Source: Clostridiales bacterium | Lineage (GTDB): Bacteria > Bacillota > Clostridia > Christensenellales > Aristaeellaceae | Length of the DNA: 64,000 nucleotides | Reading direction: 5' to 3' | NCBI GenBank assembly: GCA_004556395.1 | Contig: SFHK01000013.1 | Location: 84,516-148,515 of the forward strand | Shown here: positions 42,793 to 51,781 of the stretch, piece after piece | How positions within the stretch are numbered: position 1 is the first letter of the stretch | Layout of the letters: every line of letters begins with the position of its first letter | Position numbers and translations under genes: made by a program | The notes under the pieces: model-generated | Databases searched by the model: none | The model's input: the letters and a program-made list of their open reading frames with translations, nothing else | Told to the model about the DNA's origin: nothing

Positions 42793-45096
42793 CTATCGCG
42801 CGAAGAACGAGCGGATTTTCTGCGCCAGCGAGGGTTCGTCGGGAAGGGATGCGAACGGGCCGACGTCGCTCAGGCGCGTGACGCCGGCTTCATAGAGTCG
42901 GCGGTTGCGCGCGATCAGGGCGTAAGCGAGGTCGCCGGGCTCGATTGCTTCCTCATAGCTCGGCGCTTCCGCGGTCAGCACGGCGCGGATTTCGCGCCCC
43001 TCCGCGGTCTGACGAACGACGAGGTAATCCACGTCCGCGCCCGAATCGTCCTCCGCGCGGACGCGAACAAGGTCGCCGGGCAGGCGCTCGAGCACGGGCG
43101 CGCCGGGCGTATCCGGCGTGTCGAACGCGTCGGACAGTCGGGTTGGCTCGTGCCCGCGCACGTAGACCTCGCTGACCGTCAGCGCCTGCGGCGCGTCGGC
43201 GGGCGCGAGCAGCGACACGTGCCCCTCGTTCAGAAGCTGCCTGTCCAGCCGCACGGTCGTGATGCCGTTCGGCACGGAGAAGCGCGCGCCGGACGCGTTT
43301 TCGCGGAAGAAGGCGGCGAGCAGCCGCGCCGGCTTCCCGGAGCCGCCCTCGCTTGCCGGAAGCATGTGCTGATCGTCGGTGTTGTCAAAGCCCATCCACG
43401 CGCAGGCGACGAGGTCGGGCGTGTAGGCGACCGTCCAGATGTCGCGGTTGCCCGCGGCGGAACAGGCCGCCGTGCCGGTTTTGCCCGCGATGCTTACGCC
43501 GCTGCGCGAAAGCGCCGAGGCGCTGCCGGACGTGGCGGCGGTGGTCAGCATGCTGGTGATGAGGTAGGCGCTTTCCTCCGTCATGACACGCCGCAGCGGC
43601 GGGGTGAATTCATAGACCGTGCGGCCGTTTCGATCGAGAATTTTCTCGACGGTGTGCGCCTGAACGGCGCGGCCGCCGTTGGAGAGCGCGGCGTAGGCTG
43701 CCGTCAGTTCCGCGGGCGTTACGCCATAGGTCAGGCTGCCCAGCGCCAGCGAAAGATAGTTGTCGCTGTCTGAAAGCGGCAGCCCCATGCGCAGGGCGTA
43801 TTCCCGCGCCAGATCGATGCCGGTAAACTCGATCAGCGACACGCTGGCGGCGTTATAGGAATGCGACAGCGCCGTGCGCATGGTGACGAGACCATGGTAT
43901 TTCCCGCCCGCGTTCGCGGGGGTATACTGGCCGTCGAACGTGCGCTGGGAGTCGTCGAGGATGGAGGAGGGGGAAAGCCCCAGCGCGTCGACCGCCGCAG
44001 CGTACACGGATACCGGCTTAAACGCCGAGCCGGGCTGCCGCCGGGACTGGGTGGCGCGGTTCAGCCCGCGGCGAACGGTGTAATTCCGCCCGCCGACGAG
44101 CGCGCGAATTGCGCCGGTTTGCGGGTCGACGGCGCAGAACGCCGCCTGCGCCTTTGTGCCGTCCGCCGCGTCGGCGGGAAAGGCGGACGCGCTTTCAAAC
44201 AACGTTTCCGCCGACGTCTGCGCCTTGGGGTTCAAAGCCGTGAAAATCGTGTAGCCGCCGGAAAGCAGCTCGTCCGCGGATACGTTCAGCCGCTCACAGG
44301 ATTCGCGGAGCGCCTCGTCGCGGTACCATGGGTATTCGTCGGCTTCCGAGAAGCGCGTTTCCGGAAGGGGCAGCGCCCGCATGTTCGCTTCTTCGTCTTC
44401 CGACAGATAGCCGAGCTCCTCCATGCGCGAAAGCACATAGGTGCGGCGCTTCCGTGCCTGCGCGGGGTTCTCAAACGGCGAACAGGCGCTGGGAGCCTTG
44501 ACGATGCCGGCCAGCAGGGCGGCCTCGGCGGCGTTCAGTTCGGCGGCGTTCTTGCCGAAATACGTCTGCGCGGCGCTTTCGATTCCATACGCGCCCTCGC
44601 CGAAATAGACCGTGTTCAGGTAGGCGGCGAGGATTTCATCCTTGCTCATCCGGCGTTCCAGCTGAAGCGCGAGCGCGATTTCGTTGGTCTTGCGGGAAAT
44701 CGTCTTCTTTCCGGACAGGTGCGTGAGCTTCACAAGCTGCTGGGTGATCGTGGACGCGCCCTCCCGGAAGGAGAACGTGCGCATGTCGCGCCAGAGCGCG
44801 CCAAGCATGCGGCGCACGTCTACGCCGGGGTGCTCGTAGAACCGGCTGTCCTCCGCGGCCAGAAACGCCTGCCGGACGGTTTCGGGAATCTCGTCCGCGC
44901 GCAGCTTCTCCCCGGCGGTCGCCGTGCGCAGGCGCGCGAACGGAGCGCCGTCCGCGGTCAGCAGCACGCTCGACGCGTCCGCGTTTGTGATTTTTTCAAG
45001 ATTCAGTTTTTCCCATGAAGGAATGTCCATCAGCACCGCGCCCACGAGCGCGGCAGCCAGCAGAAGCATGGCGAAAACAAGTATAAAACGCTTCAT
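42793..45096 (-). CDS. bifunctional penicillin-binding protein (transglycosylase/transpeptidase)
   Basis: 767 residues, class A PBP. One N-terminal membrane anchor (FILVFAMLLLAAALVGAVLM); glycosyltransferase-51 domain with AAEDSRFYEHPGVDVRR (catalytic Glu) and GASTITQQLVKLTHLSGKK; transpeptidase domain with SRRQPGSAFKPVSVY (Ser-x-x-Lys), SHSYN (SxN) and IAGKTGTAA (KTG). It polymerises and cross-links peptidoglycan outside the membrane. The length is close to PBP1A. GGGAGG lies 6 nt before the ATG. It is divergent from the FtsH-type gene. Confidence 0.92.
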   Translation of the reverse strand: MKRFILVFAMLLLAAALVGAVLMDIPSWEKLNLEKITNADASSVLLTADGAPFARLRTATAGEKLRADEIPETVRQAFLAAEDSRFYEHPGVDVRRMLGALWRDMRTFSFREGASTITQQLVKLTHLSGKKTISRKTNEIALALQLERRMSKDEILAAYLNTVYFGEGAYGIESAAQTYFGKNAAELNAAEAALLAGIVKAPSACSPFENPAQARKRRTYVLSRMEELGYLSEDEEANMRALPLPETRFSEADEYPWYRDEALRESCERLNVSADELLSGGYTIFTALNPKAQTSAETLFESASAFPADAADGTKAQAAFCAVDPQTGAIRALVGGRNYTVRRGLNRATQSRRQPGSAFKPVSVYAAAVDALGLSPSSILDDSQRTFDGQYTPANAGGKYHGLVTMRTALSHSYNAASVSLIEFTGIDLAREYALRMGLPLSDSDNYLSLALGSLTYGVTPAELTAAYAALSNGGRAVQAHTVEKILDRNGRTVYEFTPPLRRVMTEESAYLITSMLTTAATSGSASALSRSGVSIAGKTGTAACSAAGNRDIWTVAYTPDLVACAWMGFDNTDDQHMLPASEGGSGKPARLLAAFFRENASGARFSVPNGITTVRLDRQLLNEGHVSLLAPADAPQALTVSEVYVRGHEPTRLSDAFDTPDTPGAPVLERLPGDLVRVRAEDDSGADVDYLVVRQTAEGREIRAVLTAEAPSYEEAIEPGDLAYALIARNRRLYEAGVTRLSDVGPFASLPDEPSLAQKIRSFFAR

Positions 45097-45220
45097 GGAA
45101 GCCTCCCGTTTTTTCCATATTCTGCCCGGGACGCGCGCGAAGTATGCGTTTGGCAGAACTTGTTCGTGGACGCGGGCGGTGTCTGTAGATTATAATTACA
45201 AAAACGAAATGGGAGGGTTT

Positions 45221-46747
45221 ATGGTGAAACGGCGGAGACAATTTTCCATTTTTGCGGCGGCGCTGTTTCTGCTTGCGGCGGCCGTGCGGAGCGACGCGAC
45301 GGCAGGCTGGCTGTTCTATGCGCTGTCGGGCATGGCGATTCTGTGCCTGTTTGCCGCGCTTTTCACGCGGGAGCCCGTGCCGGGACGCGCGCTCGCGACG
45401 CCGAACGCCGCGCCCGTGAAGCCGGAGGGCGGCGCGAGCTTCGAAGACGTGGCCGCCAACGAGGAAGCGCTTTCGAGCCTGCGGGAGCTGCGGGACTTTC
45501 TGAGGCACCCGGAGACCTACGCGAAGCTGGGCGCGCGGATTCCCCACGGCGTGTTGCTCTACGGCCCGCCGGGCACCGGCAAGACGCTGCTGGCGCGCGC
45601 GCTCGCGGGCGAAGCCGGGGTTCCGTTTCTGGCGATGAACGGCTCGGACTTTGTGGAGATGTATGTGGGCGTCGGTGCGAGCCGGGTGCGCGACACGTTT
45701 AAAAAGGCGCGCAAGCTGGGAAGATGTGTGATTTTCATTGACGAAATCGATTCGCTGGGGCGTTCGCGCGGCGCGAATTCCTCCGACGAGCGAGACCAGA
45801 CGCTGAACGCGCTGCTGGGCGAGATGTCCGGCTTCCGGCCGGCGGAGGGCGTGATCGTCATCGGCGCGACGAACCGCGCGGAGATGCTCGATCCAGCGCT
45901 TCTGCGGCCGGGCCGGTTTGACCGGCGCATCGAGGTAGCCATGCCGGACAGGGACGCCCGGGAGAAGATTCTTCGGCTTCACGCGCGCGGAAAGCCGATG
46001 GACGCGGACGTCGATCTGCCCGACCTCGCCGCGCGCACGGTGCTGTTTTCGGGCGCGTCGCTTGAAAATCTTCTGAACGAGGCCGCCATCTGCGCGGCGC
46101 GGCGGCGGTCGGAGCGAATCTGCGAAGCGGATATTGAGTCGGCGTACCTGACGCTGGTCGCGGGCAGCGACCGGAGCATCCGCATGAGCGAGGAGGAACG
46201 GCGGCTGATTGCGCTGCACGAAGCCGGGCACGCGGTGATTTCGCGGCTCCTCGCGCCGGAGGATCGCATTCGCAGGGTGAGCATCGTGCCGTCCGGAAAC
46301 GGGGCGGCGGGGTACAACCTGTCGATTCCGGCGGAAAAGACGATGTACACGCGCGGCGACCTCGAAAACCGCATCTGCGTTCTGCTGGCCGGGCGCGCGG
46401 CGGAGACGCTGTACGCGGGCGAGGGCGGCGTGACCGGCGGCGCGTCAAACGATCTGAAGCGTGCCACGGAGCTGGCCTGTCAGATGGCCGGGGAGATGGG
46501 CATGGGGCGCAGGCCGTATGCCGCGGAAAATGTGCTTCAGAAATACGGCTGCGGCGCGGAGACCGGCGCGGACGCGCACGGGCTGCTCGAGGAGCTGTAT
46601 GAGCGGACGCTTTCGCTGCTCAGCGCGCATGCGGATACGCTTCGAACGCTCGCGCAGCGGCTGCTCGCGGACGAAGCGCTGGACGAAGCGGCGGTGGACG
46701 GCGTGCTGGCGGCGCTTCGGGAGGAAGCCGCGGAACATACGCGCTGA
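45221..46747 (+). CDS. short FtsH-type AAA+ metalloprotease
   Basis: 508 residues against 600-650 for ordinary FtsH. Two closely spaced membrane helices (residues about 9-22 and 30-48) leave only a few extracytoplasmic residues, so the periplasmic domain of FtsH is absent. The AAA+ module has GPPGTGKT near 114-121, CVIFIDEIDSLGRSRG and the second region of homology ATNRAEMLDPALLRPGRFDRR; the zinc site is ALHEAGHAVISRL (HExxH) near 333. It would degrade membrane proteins using ATP. GGGAGGG precedes the ATG; a TATAAT at 45191-45196 is near. Its location just upstream of spoIIA suggests, but does not show, a sporulation role. Confidence 0.88.
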   Translation: MVKRRRQFSIFAAALFLLAAAVRSDATAGWLFYALSGMAILCLFAALFTREPVPGRALATPNAAPVKPEGGASFEDVAANEEALSSLRELRDFLRHPETYAKLGARIPHGVLLYGPPGTGKTLLARALAGEAGVPFLAMNGSDFVEMYVGVGASRVRDTFKKARKLGRCVIFIDEIDSLGRSRGANSSDERDQTLNALLGEMSGFRPAEGVIVIGATNRAEMLDPALLRPGRFDRRIEVAMPDRDAREKILRLHARGKPMDADVDLPDLAARTVLFSGASLENLLNEAAICAARRRSERICEADIESAYLTLVAGSDRSIRMSEEERRLIALHEAGHAVISRLLAPEDRIRRVSIVPSGNGAAGYNLSIPAEKTMYTRGDLENRICVLLAGRAAETLYAGEGGVTGGASNDLKRATELACQMAGEMGMGRRPYAAENVLQKYGCGAETGADAHGLLEELYERTLSLLSAHADTLRTLAQRLLADEALDEAAVDGVLAALREEAAEHTR

Positions 46748-46912
46748 ACGCATTCAGAAGGACTTTCTCACAGGTATCAGGCGTCTGTTCGAGCGGCGAA
46801 GGAGGACGCTCGACGAAAAAGGCGAAAAACCGCGCGGGCGGCTGTCGGACGATTTGCAGGATTCGCGCAAGAATCCCTGCTTGCGAAACAGGCGGCGCGC
46901 GGGAAAATCGCG

Positions 46913-46949
46913 AACCATCCTTCCAGTCAAAAACGGGAGGATGGTTTTT
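46913..46949 (+). promoter_or_regulatory. terminator-like hairpin over the spoIIAA ribosome site
   Basis: AACCATCCT (46913-46921) pairs perfectly with AGGATGGTT (46938-46946); a U tract GGTTTTTG follows and the spoIIAA ATG comes 2 nt later. The right arm contains part of the GGGAGG ribosome site (46935-46940). It could act as terminator or as a translational lock. Confidence 0.6.
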
Positions 46950-46951
46950 GT

Positions 46952-47272
46952 ATGCTGCAGTTTGACGACGTATCCCGGGTGCTCACGGTCGCTCCGCAGG
47001 GAGAGCTGGATCATTGCATGGCGGAGCGGATTCGAAACACGATCGACGCGACGGTTCTGAAGACGGACGCGAAGGTCGTGGTGTTTGATTTAAGCGAGGT
47101 GGGGTTTATGGATTCGTCCGGCATCGGCATGATGATCGGCCGATACAAGTTCATGAAGCGGCGGGGCGGCGGCGTGCGCGTGCGCGGCATGCGGCAGCCG
47201 GTGGAACGCGTGTTCCGCATGTCCGGGCTTGGCCAGATCATCAAAAACGAGGAAAGGACGGAGAGCAAATGA
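46952..47272 (+). CDS. spoIIAA: anti-sigma F factor antagonist
   Basis: 106 residues, STAS domain. SpoIIAA frees sigma-F from SpoIIAB in the forespore when dephosphorylated. The phosphorylated serine lies in GFMDSSGIGMMIGRYK (residues 55-56), which is the family signature. First gene of the spoIIA operon; the ATG is preceded by GGGAGG and by an unusual hairpin. Upstream is a 204-nt gap after the FtsH-type gene in which I find no convincing sigma-H promoter. Confidence 0.94.
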   Translation: MLQFDDVSRVLTVAPQGELDHCMAERIRNTIDATVLKTDAKVVVFDLSEVGFMDSSGIGMMIGRYKFMKRRGGGVRVRGMRQPVERVFRMSGLGQIIKNEERTESK

Positions 47273-47721
47273 GCATCGTCAACGAAATCAAGGTGGATTT
47301 TCTGTCGGTTCCCGAAAATGAAGGCTTTGCGCGGCTGACGATCAGCGCGTTTCTTCTGCCGCTGAACCCCACAATGTCGGAGCTGAGCGACGTAAAGACC
47401 GCCGTATCCGAGGCGGTGACGAACGCCATTATCCACGGCTATCAGGGCAAGCTGGGCACGGTGCGCATGCGCGCGACGCTGACGGACAAGCGGTTTCTGA
47501 CCGTGGACATCACCGACAACGGCGTGGGCATTCCCGATCTCAAGCAGGCGATGCAGCCGTTCTGGACGAGCGTGGACGGCTTCGAGCGCAGCGGCATGGG
47601 CTTCACGGTGATGGAAAGCTTCATGGATTCCATCGACGTGGCGAGCAAGGTTGGTTCCGGCACGACGGTTCGGCTGTACAAGCAGCTGGAAAGCGGCAGG
47701 CCCGCCGCGAAGGAGGCTTGA
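47269..47721 (+). CDS. spoIIAB: anti-sigma F factor / serine kinase
   Basis: 150 residues, GHKL-type kinase. It binds and holds sigma-F and phosphorylates SpoIIAA. ATP-binding boxes: AVSEAVTNAIIHGY (N box), VDITDNGVGIPD (G1) and ERSGMGFTVMESFMD (G2). The ATG overlaps the spoIIAA stop codon (ATGA at 47269-47272); the end overlaps the sigF start. Confidence 0.95.
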   Translation: MSIVNEIKVDFLSVPENEGFARLTISAFLLPLNPTMSELSDVKTAVSEAVTNAIIHGYQGKLGTVRMRATLTDKRFLTVDITDNGVGIPDLKQAMQPFWTSVDGFERSGMGFTVMESFMDSIDVASKVGSGTTVRLYKQLESGRPAAKEA

Positions 47722-48422
47722 TCGAGGATGTATACGAGTGCATTCGCGAGGCGCAGCGGGGCGACGCCGCCGCGATGGAGAAGCTGGTGCGCGACAACGA
47801 CGCGCTGGTGCACTATGTGGTAAAGCGCCTGAAAACGCAGGGGCGGGAATACGAGGATCTGTATCAGCTGGGGCGGCTGGGGCTGGTTCGCGCGGTGCGG
47901 AATTTTGACGAAAGCTACGGCGTGAAGTTCTCTACCTATGCCGTGCCGATGATCATGGGCGAGATTCGCCGGTTTCTGCGCGACGACGGGCAGATGCGCG
48001 TGTCGCGCACCATCAAGGAAAACGCGAAGCGCGCGCTGGAATTCGTGAACCGCCGCCGCGAGGAAACCGGGAGCGACCCGACGCTGGAGGAAATCTGCGC
48101 GGAGCTGAAGCTGTCGCGCGAGGACGCGGTGCTGGCGCTGGGCGCGAACCAGACGGTGCGCTCGCTGTCCGAGCCGCTGGACGGGGGCGATCTGCGTTTG
48201 GAGGACACGCTGGGCGTGAATCCGTTTGAAAAGGTCGAAAAAAACCTTCTCGTCGAGAAGCTGATGGCTTCGCTGGACGAGAAGGAGCGGACGCTGCTCA
48301 CGCTTCGGTATTTCAAAAGCCTGACGCAGACGAACGTGGCCGGGATCATGGGGCTTACGCAGGTACAGGTGTCCCGGCTGGAAAAGAAAATTCTGACGCG
48401 GCTTCGGCAGGACGCGGTATAA
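47718..48422 (+). CDS. sigF: RNA polymerase sigma-F factor
   Basis: 234 residues, sigma-70 family. Region 2 shows YEDLYQLGRLGLVRAVRNFD and KFSTYAVPMIMGEIRRFLRDDG; region 3 VSRTIKENAKRALEF; region 4 QTNVAGIMGLTQVQVSRLEK. Sigma-F is the first forespore sigma factor. The only plausible start is TTG at 47718, which overlaps the spoIIAB stop (TTGA) and lies just 1 nt after AAGGAGG; no other in-frame start exists before residue 20. This predicts translation strictly coupled to spoIIAB. Confidence 0.93.
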   Translation: MIEDVYECIREAQRGDAAAMEKLVRDNDALVHYVVKRLKTQGREYEDLYQLGRLGLVRAVRNFDESYGVKFSTYAVPMIMGEIRRFLRDDGQMRVSRTIKENAKRALEFVNRRREETGSDPTLEEICAELKLSREDAVLALGANQTVRSLSEPLDGGDLRLEDTLGVNPFEKVEKNLLVEKLMASLDEKERTLLTLRYFKSLTQTNVAGIMGLTQVQVSRLEKKILTRLRQDAV

Positions 48423-48424
48423 TC

Positions 48425-48508
48425 GCTCAGCGGCGGCTTTCCAGAACGCCGAATGTCTGCCTTCGGAAGCGTCTTTGCGCGGCTCAGCGGTGGCTTTTCA
48501 GAACGCCG
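48425..48508. repeat. 27-bp direct repeat at the 3' end of lysA
   Basis: The 27 bp at 48482-48508, which encode the last residues and stop codon of lysA, recur at 48425-48451 with 25 of 27 identical bases, 57 bp apart. The outer copy is non-coding and appears to be a duplication of the gene's end. Confidence 0.6.
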
Positions 48509-49761
48509 TCCAGAATGCCGGTGAAGTCCAGCGTGGCGAAGTAGTCGTGGGGCGTTTCGGCGCGGCGGATGAGCTCAAAGGAGCCGTCCTCCTTCAGAAG
48601 CACCTCCGCGCTGCGGAGCCTTCCATTATAGTTATAGCCCATGCTGCGGCCGTGCGCGCCGGTATCGTGGATGACGAGCAGATCGCCCATGTTCACGCGC
48701 GGCAGCATGCGGTCGACGGCGAACTTGTCGTTGTTCTCGCACAGAGAGCCGACCACGTCGTATTTCTGAACCGGCGCTTCGGCTTCCCTTCCGGCGATTG
48801 TGATGTGGTGGTACGCGCCGTACATGGCGGGGCGCATCAGGTCGGCGGCGCAGGCGTCCACGCCGATGTATTCCTTGTGGGTATGCTTTTCGTGAATGGC
48901 GCGGGTTACGAGCCATCCGGCGGGGCCGGAAATATAGCGCCCGAGCTCGGCGGCGATGCGGATGTTTCCCATCCCGGCGGGCACGCAGATTTCCTCAAAC
49001 GCTTCCCGCACGCCGCGGCCGACCAGCGCAATGTCGGTATCCTGCTGGTCGAGACGGTATGGAATGCCGATGCCGCCGGACAGGTTGATCATGAAAAATT
49101 CCGCGCCGGTTTCCTCGCGCAGCTCGCGCGCGGTGGTCATCAGAAGGCGCGCCATCGTGGGGTAATACGACGAATCCACGGTGTTGCTGGCCAGAAACGC
49201 GTGCAGTGCGAACTGCTTTACACCCATTTTCTGAAGCGCGCGCACGGACAGCGTGAGCTGCTCGCGCGTCATGCCGAACTTCGCTTCGCCCGGCGCGCCC
49301 ATCACGGCATTGCCGAGGCGGAATTCTCCGCCGGGATTAAAGCGCAGGCACACGCGCTCGGGCACCGGCTCCTCGGCGGCCAGCGACGGAATCAGCGTGT
49401 AATCGTCCAGGTTGATGATCGCGCCCAGCCGGCGCGCGTAGGCAAACTCGCCGCGGGGCGTTTCATTGGAGGAAAACATGATTTTGTCGCCGGAAAAGCC
49501 CATCGCCTCGGCGAGCATCAGCTCGCATTCCGACGCGCAGTCCACGCCGCAGCCTTCCTCCTGAAGAATGCGAATCACGCCCGGCGTGGGGCAGGCCTTT
49601 ACGGCATAGTACTCGCGGAAGCCCTCGTTCCACGAAAACGCGCGAAGAAAGGCGCGCACGCGCGCGCGCAGCCGCGCTTCCGAATACAGGTGGAAGGGCG
49701 TGGGAATCTGAGAAGCGATTTTTTCAAGGGTTTCGCGGTCTGGCGCGGTCTTGATGGACAT
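48484..49761 (-). CDS. lysA: diaminopimelate decarboxylase-family enzyme
   Basis: 425 residues, fold-type III PLP decarboxylase. The PLP lysine is K55 in YYAVKACPTP; other marks are CGVDCASECELMLA, the glycine-rich NLSGGIGIPY phosphate site, AAELGRYISGPAG and the active-site Cys/Tyr regions VVGSLCENNDKF and MGYNYNGRLR. It should make lysine from meso-diaminopimelate, although some related enzymes act on other D-amino acid carboxylates. The ATG at 49761 is favoured, with AGGAAGG 6 nt ahead, over the ATG two codons earlier that abuts the site. Confidence 0.85.
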   Translation of the reverse strand: MSIKTAPDRETLEKIASQIPTPFHLYSEARLRARVRAFLRAFSWNEGFREYYAVKACPTPGVIRILQEEGCGVDCASECELMLAEAMGFSGDKIMFSSNETPRGEFAYARRLGAIINLDDYTLIPSLAAEEPVPERVCLRFNPGGEFRLGNAVMGAPGEAKFGMTREQLTLSVRALQKMGVKQFALHAFLASNTVDSSYYPTMARLLMTTARELREETGAEFFMINLSGGIGIPYRLDQQDTDIALVGRGVREAFEEICVPAGMGNIRIAAELGRYISGPAGWLVTRAIHEKHTHKEYIGVDACAADLMRPAMYGAYHHITIAGREAEAPVQKYDVVGSLCENNDKFAVDRMLPRVNMGDLLVIHDTGAHGRSMGYNYNGRLRSAEVLLKEDGSFELIRRAETPHDYFATLDFTGILDGVLKSHR

Positions 49762-49930
49762 AGACATCCTTCCTCTTTGCGAATTGGCTCGATTATACAG
49801 GACGCGCGGCGGATTCGTCAATATCGTCCCATAAAAAACCGACCGCGCGTAAATAGTTTAACAATCCCACCTCGAAAGTCGGATAAAATCGTGATAGAAT
49901 GTAATGGGTATATCTGTGTTTTCGGGAGGA

Positions 49931-51781
49931 ATGGGTTTGGAGCTTTCTCAGAAAATTGACCGCCTGATGAGCCGGGTGCAGAAGCCGTCGCGCTATCTGG
50001 GCTGCGAGTTTGGCAGCGAGAAAAAGGATCCGAAGAGCGTCGACGTGCGGTACGCGTTCCTGTTTCCGGACGTGTACGAGGTTGCCATGTCTCATCTGGG
50101 CATGAAAATATTGTATCACACGCTGAACCGCCGCGTGGACACCTACTGCGAGCGCGTGTGTTCGCCGTGGCCGGATATGGAAGCGCTGATGAAGGAGGAG
50201 GGCGTTCCACTGTTTTCGCTGGAGACGCGCACGCCGGTCGGCGAATTCGACATTCTCGGCATCACGCTTCAATATGAAATGAGCTACACGAACATCCTTG
50301 CCGCGCTGAAGCTGGCGGGGATTCCGCTGTATTCGAAGGACAGAACCGGCGGCCCGTTCGTGATCTGCGGCGGTCCGTGCGCGTTTAACCCGGAGCCGCT
50401 GGCACCGTTTGTGGACGTGTTCACGCTGGGCGACGGCGAGCGCGCGATTCACCAGACGGTCGACCTTCTGAAGAGCTGGCGCGAGAGCGGCAAGCCCCGC
50501 GAGGACTATCTGCGCCGCGCGGCGACGGAGGTCGAGGGCGCGTATGTGCCCAGTCTGTACGACGTGACGTACAACGAGGACGGTACGATTCACGCCGTGA
50601 CCCCGAAGGAGGGCTCCGGCGCGAAGCCGCTGGTGTATAAGGCGCTGGTCAACGATCTGACGGCCGCCGATTATCCGGACAAGCTGATCGTGCCCTACGG
50701 CGAGGTGGTGCACGACCGCATCATGCTGGAAATCTTCCGCGGCTGCACGCGCGGCTGCCGCTTCTGCCAGGCGGGCATGATCTATCGGCCCGTGCGAGAG
50801 CGCAGCATGGACAGGCTTCTGGAAATCGCCGATAAGCTGGTGAACGCCACCGGCTTTGACGAGATTTCGCTGATGAGCCTTTCCAGCGGCGACTATTCCT
50901 GCCTGCCCGAGCTGGCGCACGAGATGGTGACGCGCTTTCTGGAGCGGCGCGTGAAGATTTCGCTGCCGTCCCAGCGCATCGACGCGTTCCTGAAGGACAC
51001 GCTGAAGGAAACCCAGAAGGTGCGCAAGACCGCGCTGACGCTCGCGCCGGAGGCCGGAACGCAGCGCCTGCGCGACGTGATCAACAAGGGCGTGACCGAG
51101 GAAGACCTGATGCGCGCGGTGACTGACGCCTTTGAAGAGGGCTGGAGCGCCGTGAAGCTGTATTTCATGATCGGTCTGCCGACTGAGACGGACGAGGACG
51201 TGCTGGGCATTGCCGATCTGGCGGCGAAGGTGCGAAAGTGTTATTTCTCCGTGCCGAAGGAAAAACGCTCGCCGGGTCTGCGCATCACGGTTTCCGCGTC
51301 GGTGTTCGTGCCCAAGTCGCACACGCCGTTCCAGTGGGCAGCCCAGCTGGACAAGGAAACGGTGCAGAGACGGCAGAAGATGCTGAAGGCGGAGATTTCC
51401 AAGCTCAAGGGCGTGGACTTCAAATATCACGAATCCGACGTGAGCTACATCGAAGCCGTGTTCGCCCGCGGCGACCGCCGGTGCGCGGAGGTGCTCGCGC
51501 GCGCGTCGGAGCTCGGGTGCGAGTTCGACGGCTGGACGGAATTCTACGACAATGACAAGTGGACGCAGGCGTTCAAGGATACCGGCATCGATCCCAATTT
51601 CTACGCGCTGCGCGCGAGAGATATAGATGAAGTGCTGCCGTGGGCGCATCTGGACTGCGGCGTGAGCATGGAGTTTTTAAAGCGCGAATGGGAACATGCG
51701 CAGAAGGCCGAAATTACGCACGACTGCCGCAAGGGGTGCGTCGGCTGCGGAATGAAGCGATATGAGGGGGCGTGCAGATGA
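49931..51781 (+). CDS. B12-binding-domain radical SAM protein (TIGR03960 family)
   Basis: 616 residues. The N-terminal cobalamin-binding-like domain includes RYAFLFPDVYEVAMSHLGMK; the radical SAM core has EIFRGCTRGCRFCQAGMIYR (CxxxCxxC), LMSLSSGDYSCL and LAPEAGTQRLRDVI; the C-terminal end has a Cys pair in DCRKGCVGCGMKRYEG. Its role is unknown. In many Clostridia it stands next to a TIGR03936/DUF2344 gene and rng, as here. The start is either ATG 49931, 1 nt after GGAGGA, or TTG 49937, better spaced from GGAGG. Confidence 0.88.
   Translation: MGLELSQKIDRLMSRVQKPSRYLGCEFGSEKKDPKSVDVRYAFLFPDVYEVAMSHLGMKILYHTLNRRVDTYCERVCSPWPDMEALMKEEGVPLFSLETRTPVGEFDILGITLQYEMSYTNILAALKLAGIPLYSKDRTGGPFVICGGPCAFNPEPLAPFVDVFTLGDGERAIHQTVDLLKSWRESGKPREDYLRRAATEVEGAYVPSLYDVTYNEDGTIHAVTPKEGSGAKPLVYKALVNDLTAADYPDKLIVPYGEVVHDRIMLEIFRGCTRGCRFCQAGMIYRPVRERSMDRLLEIADKLVNATGFDEISLMSLSSGDYSCLPELAHEMVTRFLERRVKISLPSQRIDAFLKDTLKETQKVRKTALTLAPEAGTQRLRDVINKGVTEEDLMRAVTDAFEEGWSAVKLYFMIGLPTETDEDVLGIADLAAKVRKCYFSVPKEKRSPGLRITVSASVFVPKSHTPFQWAAQLDKETVQRRQKMLKAEISKLKGVDFKYHESDVSYIEAVFARGDRRCAEVLARASELGCEFDGWTEFYDNDKWTQAFKDTGIDPNFYALRARDIDEVLPWAHLDCGVSMEFLKREWEHAQKAEITHDCRKGCVGCGMKRYEGACR

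Noticed and set aside
46748..46900. Sigma-H promoter for spoIIA
   Set aside because: AGGA-type -35 candidates occur (around 46757, 46798 and 46858), but none has a GAAT-type -10 at the right distance; GGATTC...GAATCC at 46859-46876 is only a small inverted repeat.
46941..47060. Alternative ATG inside GGATGG before spoIIAA
   Set aside because: It is out of frame with spoIIAA and yields a short Arg/Ser-rich peptide with no family resemblance.
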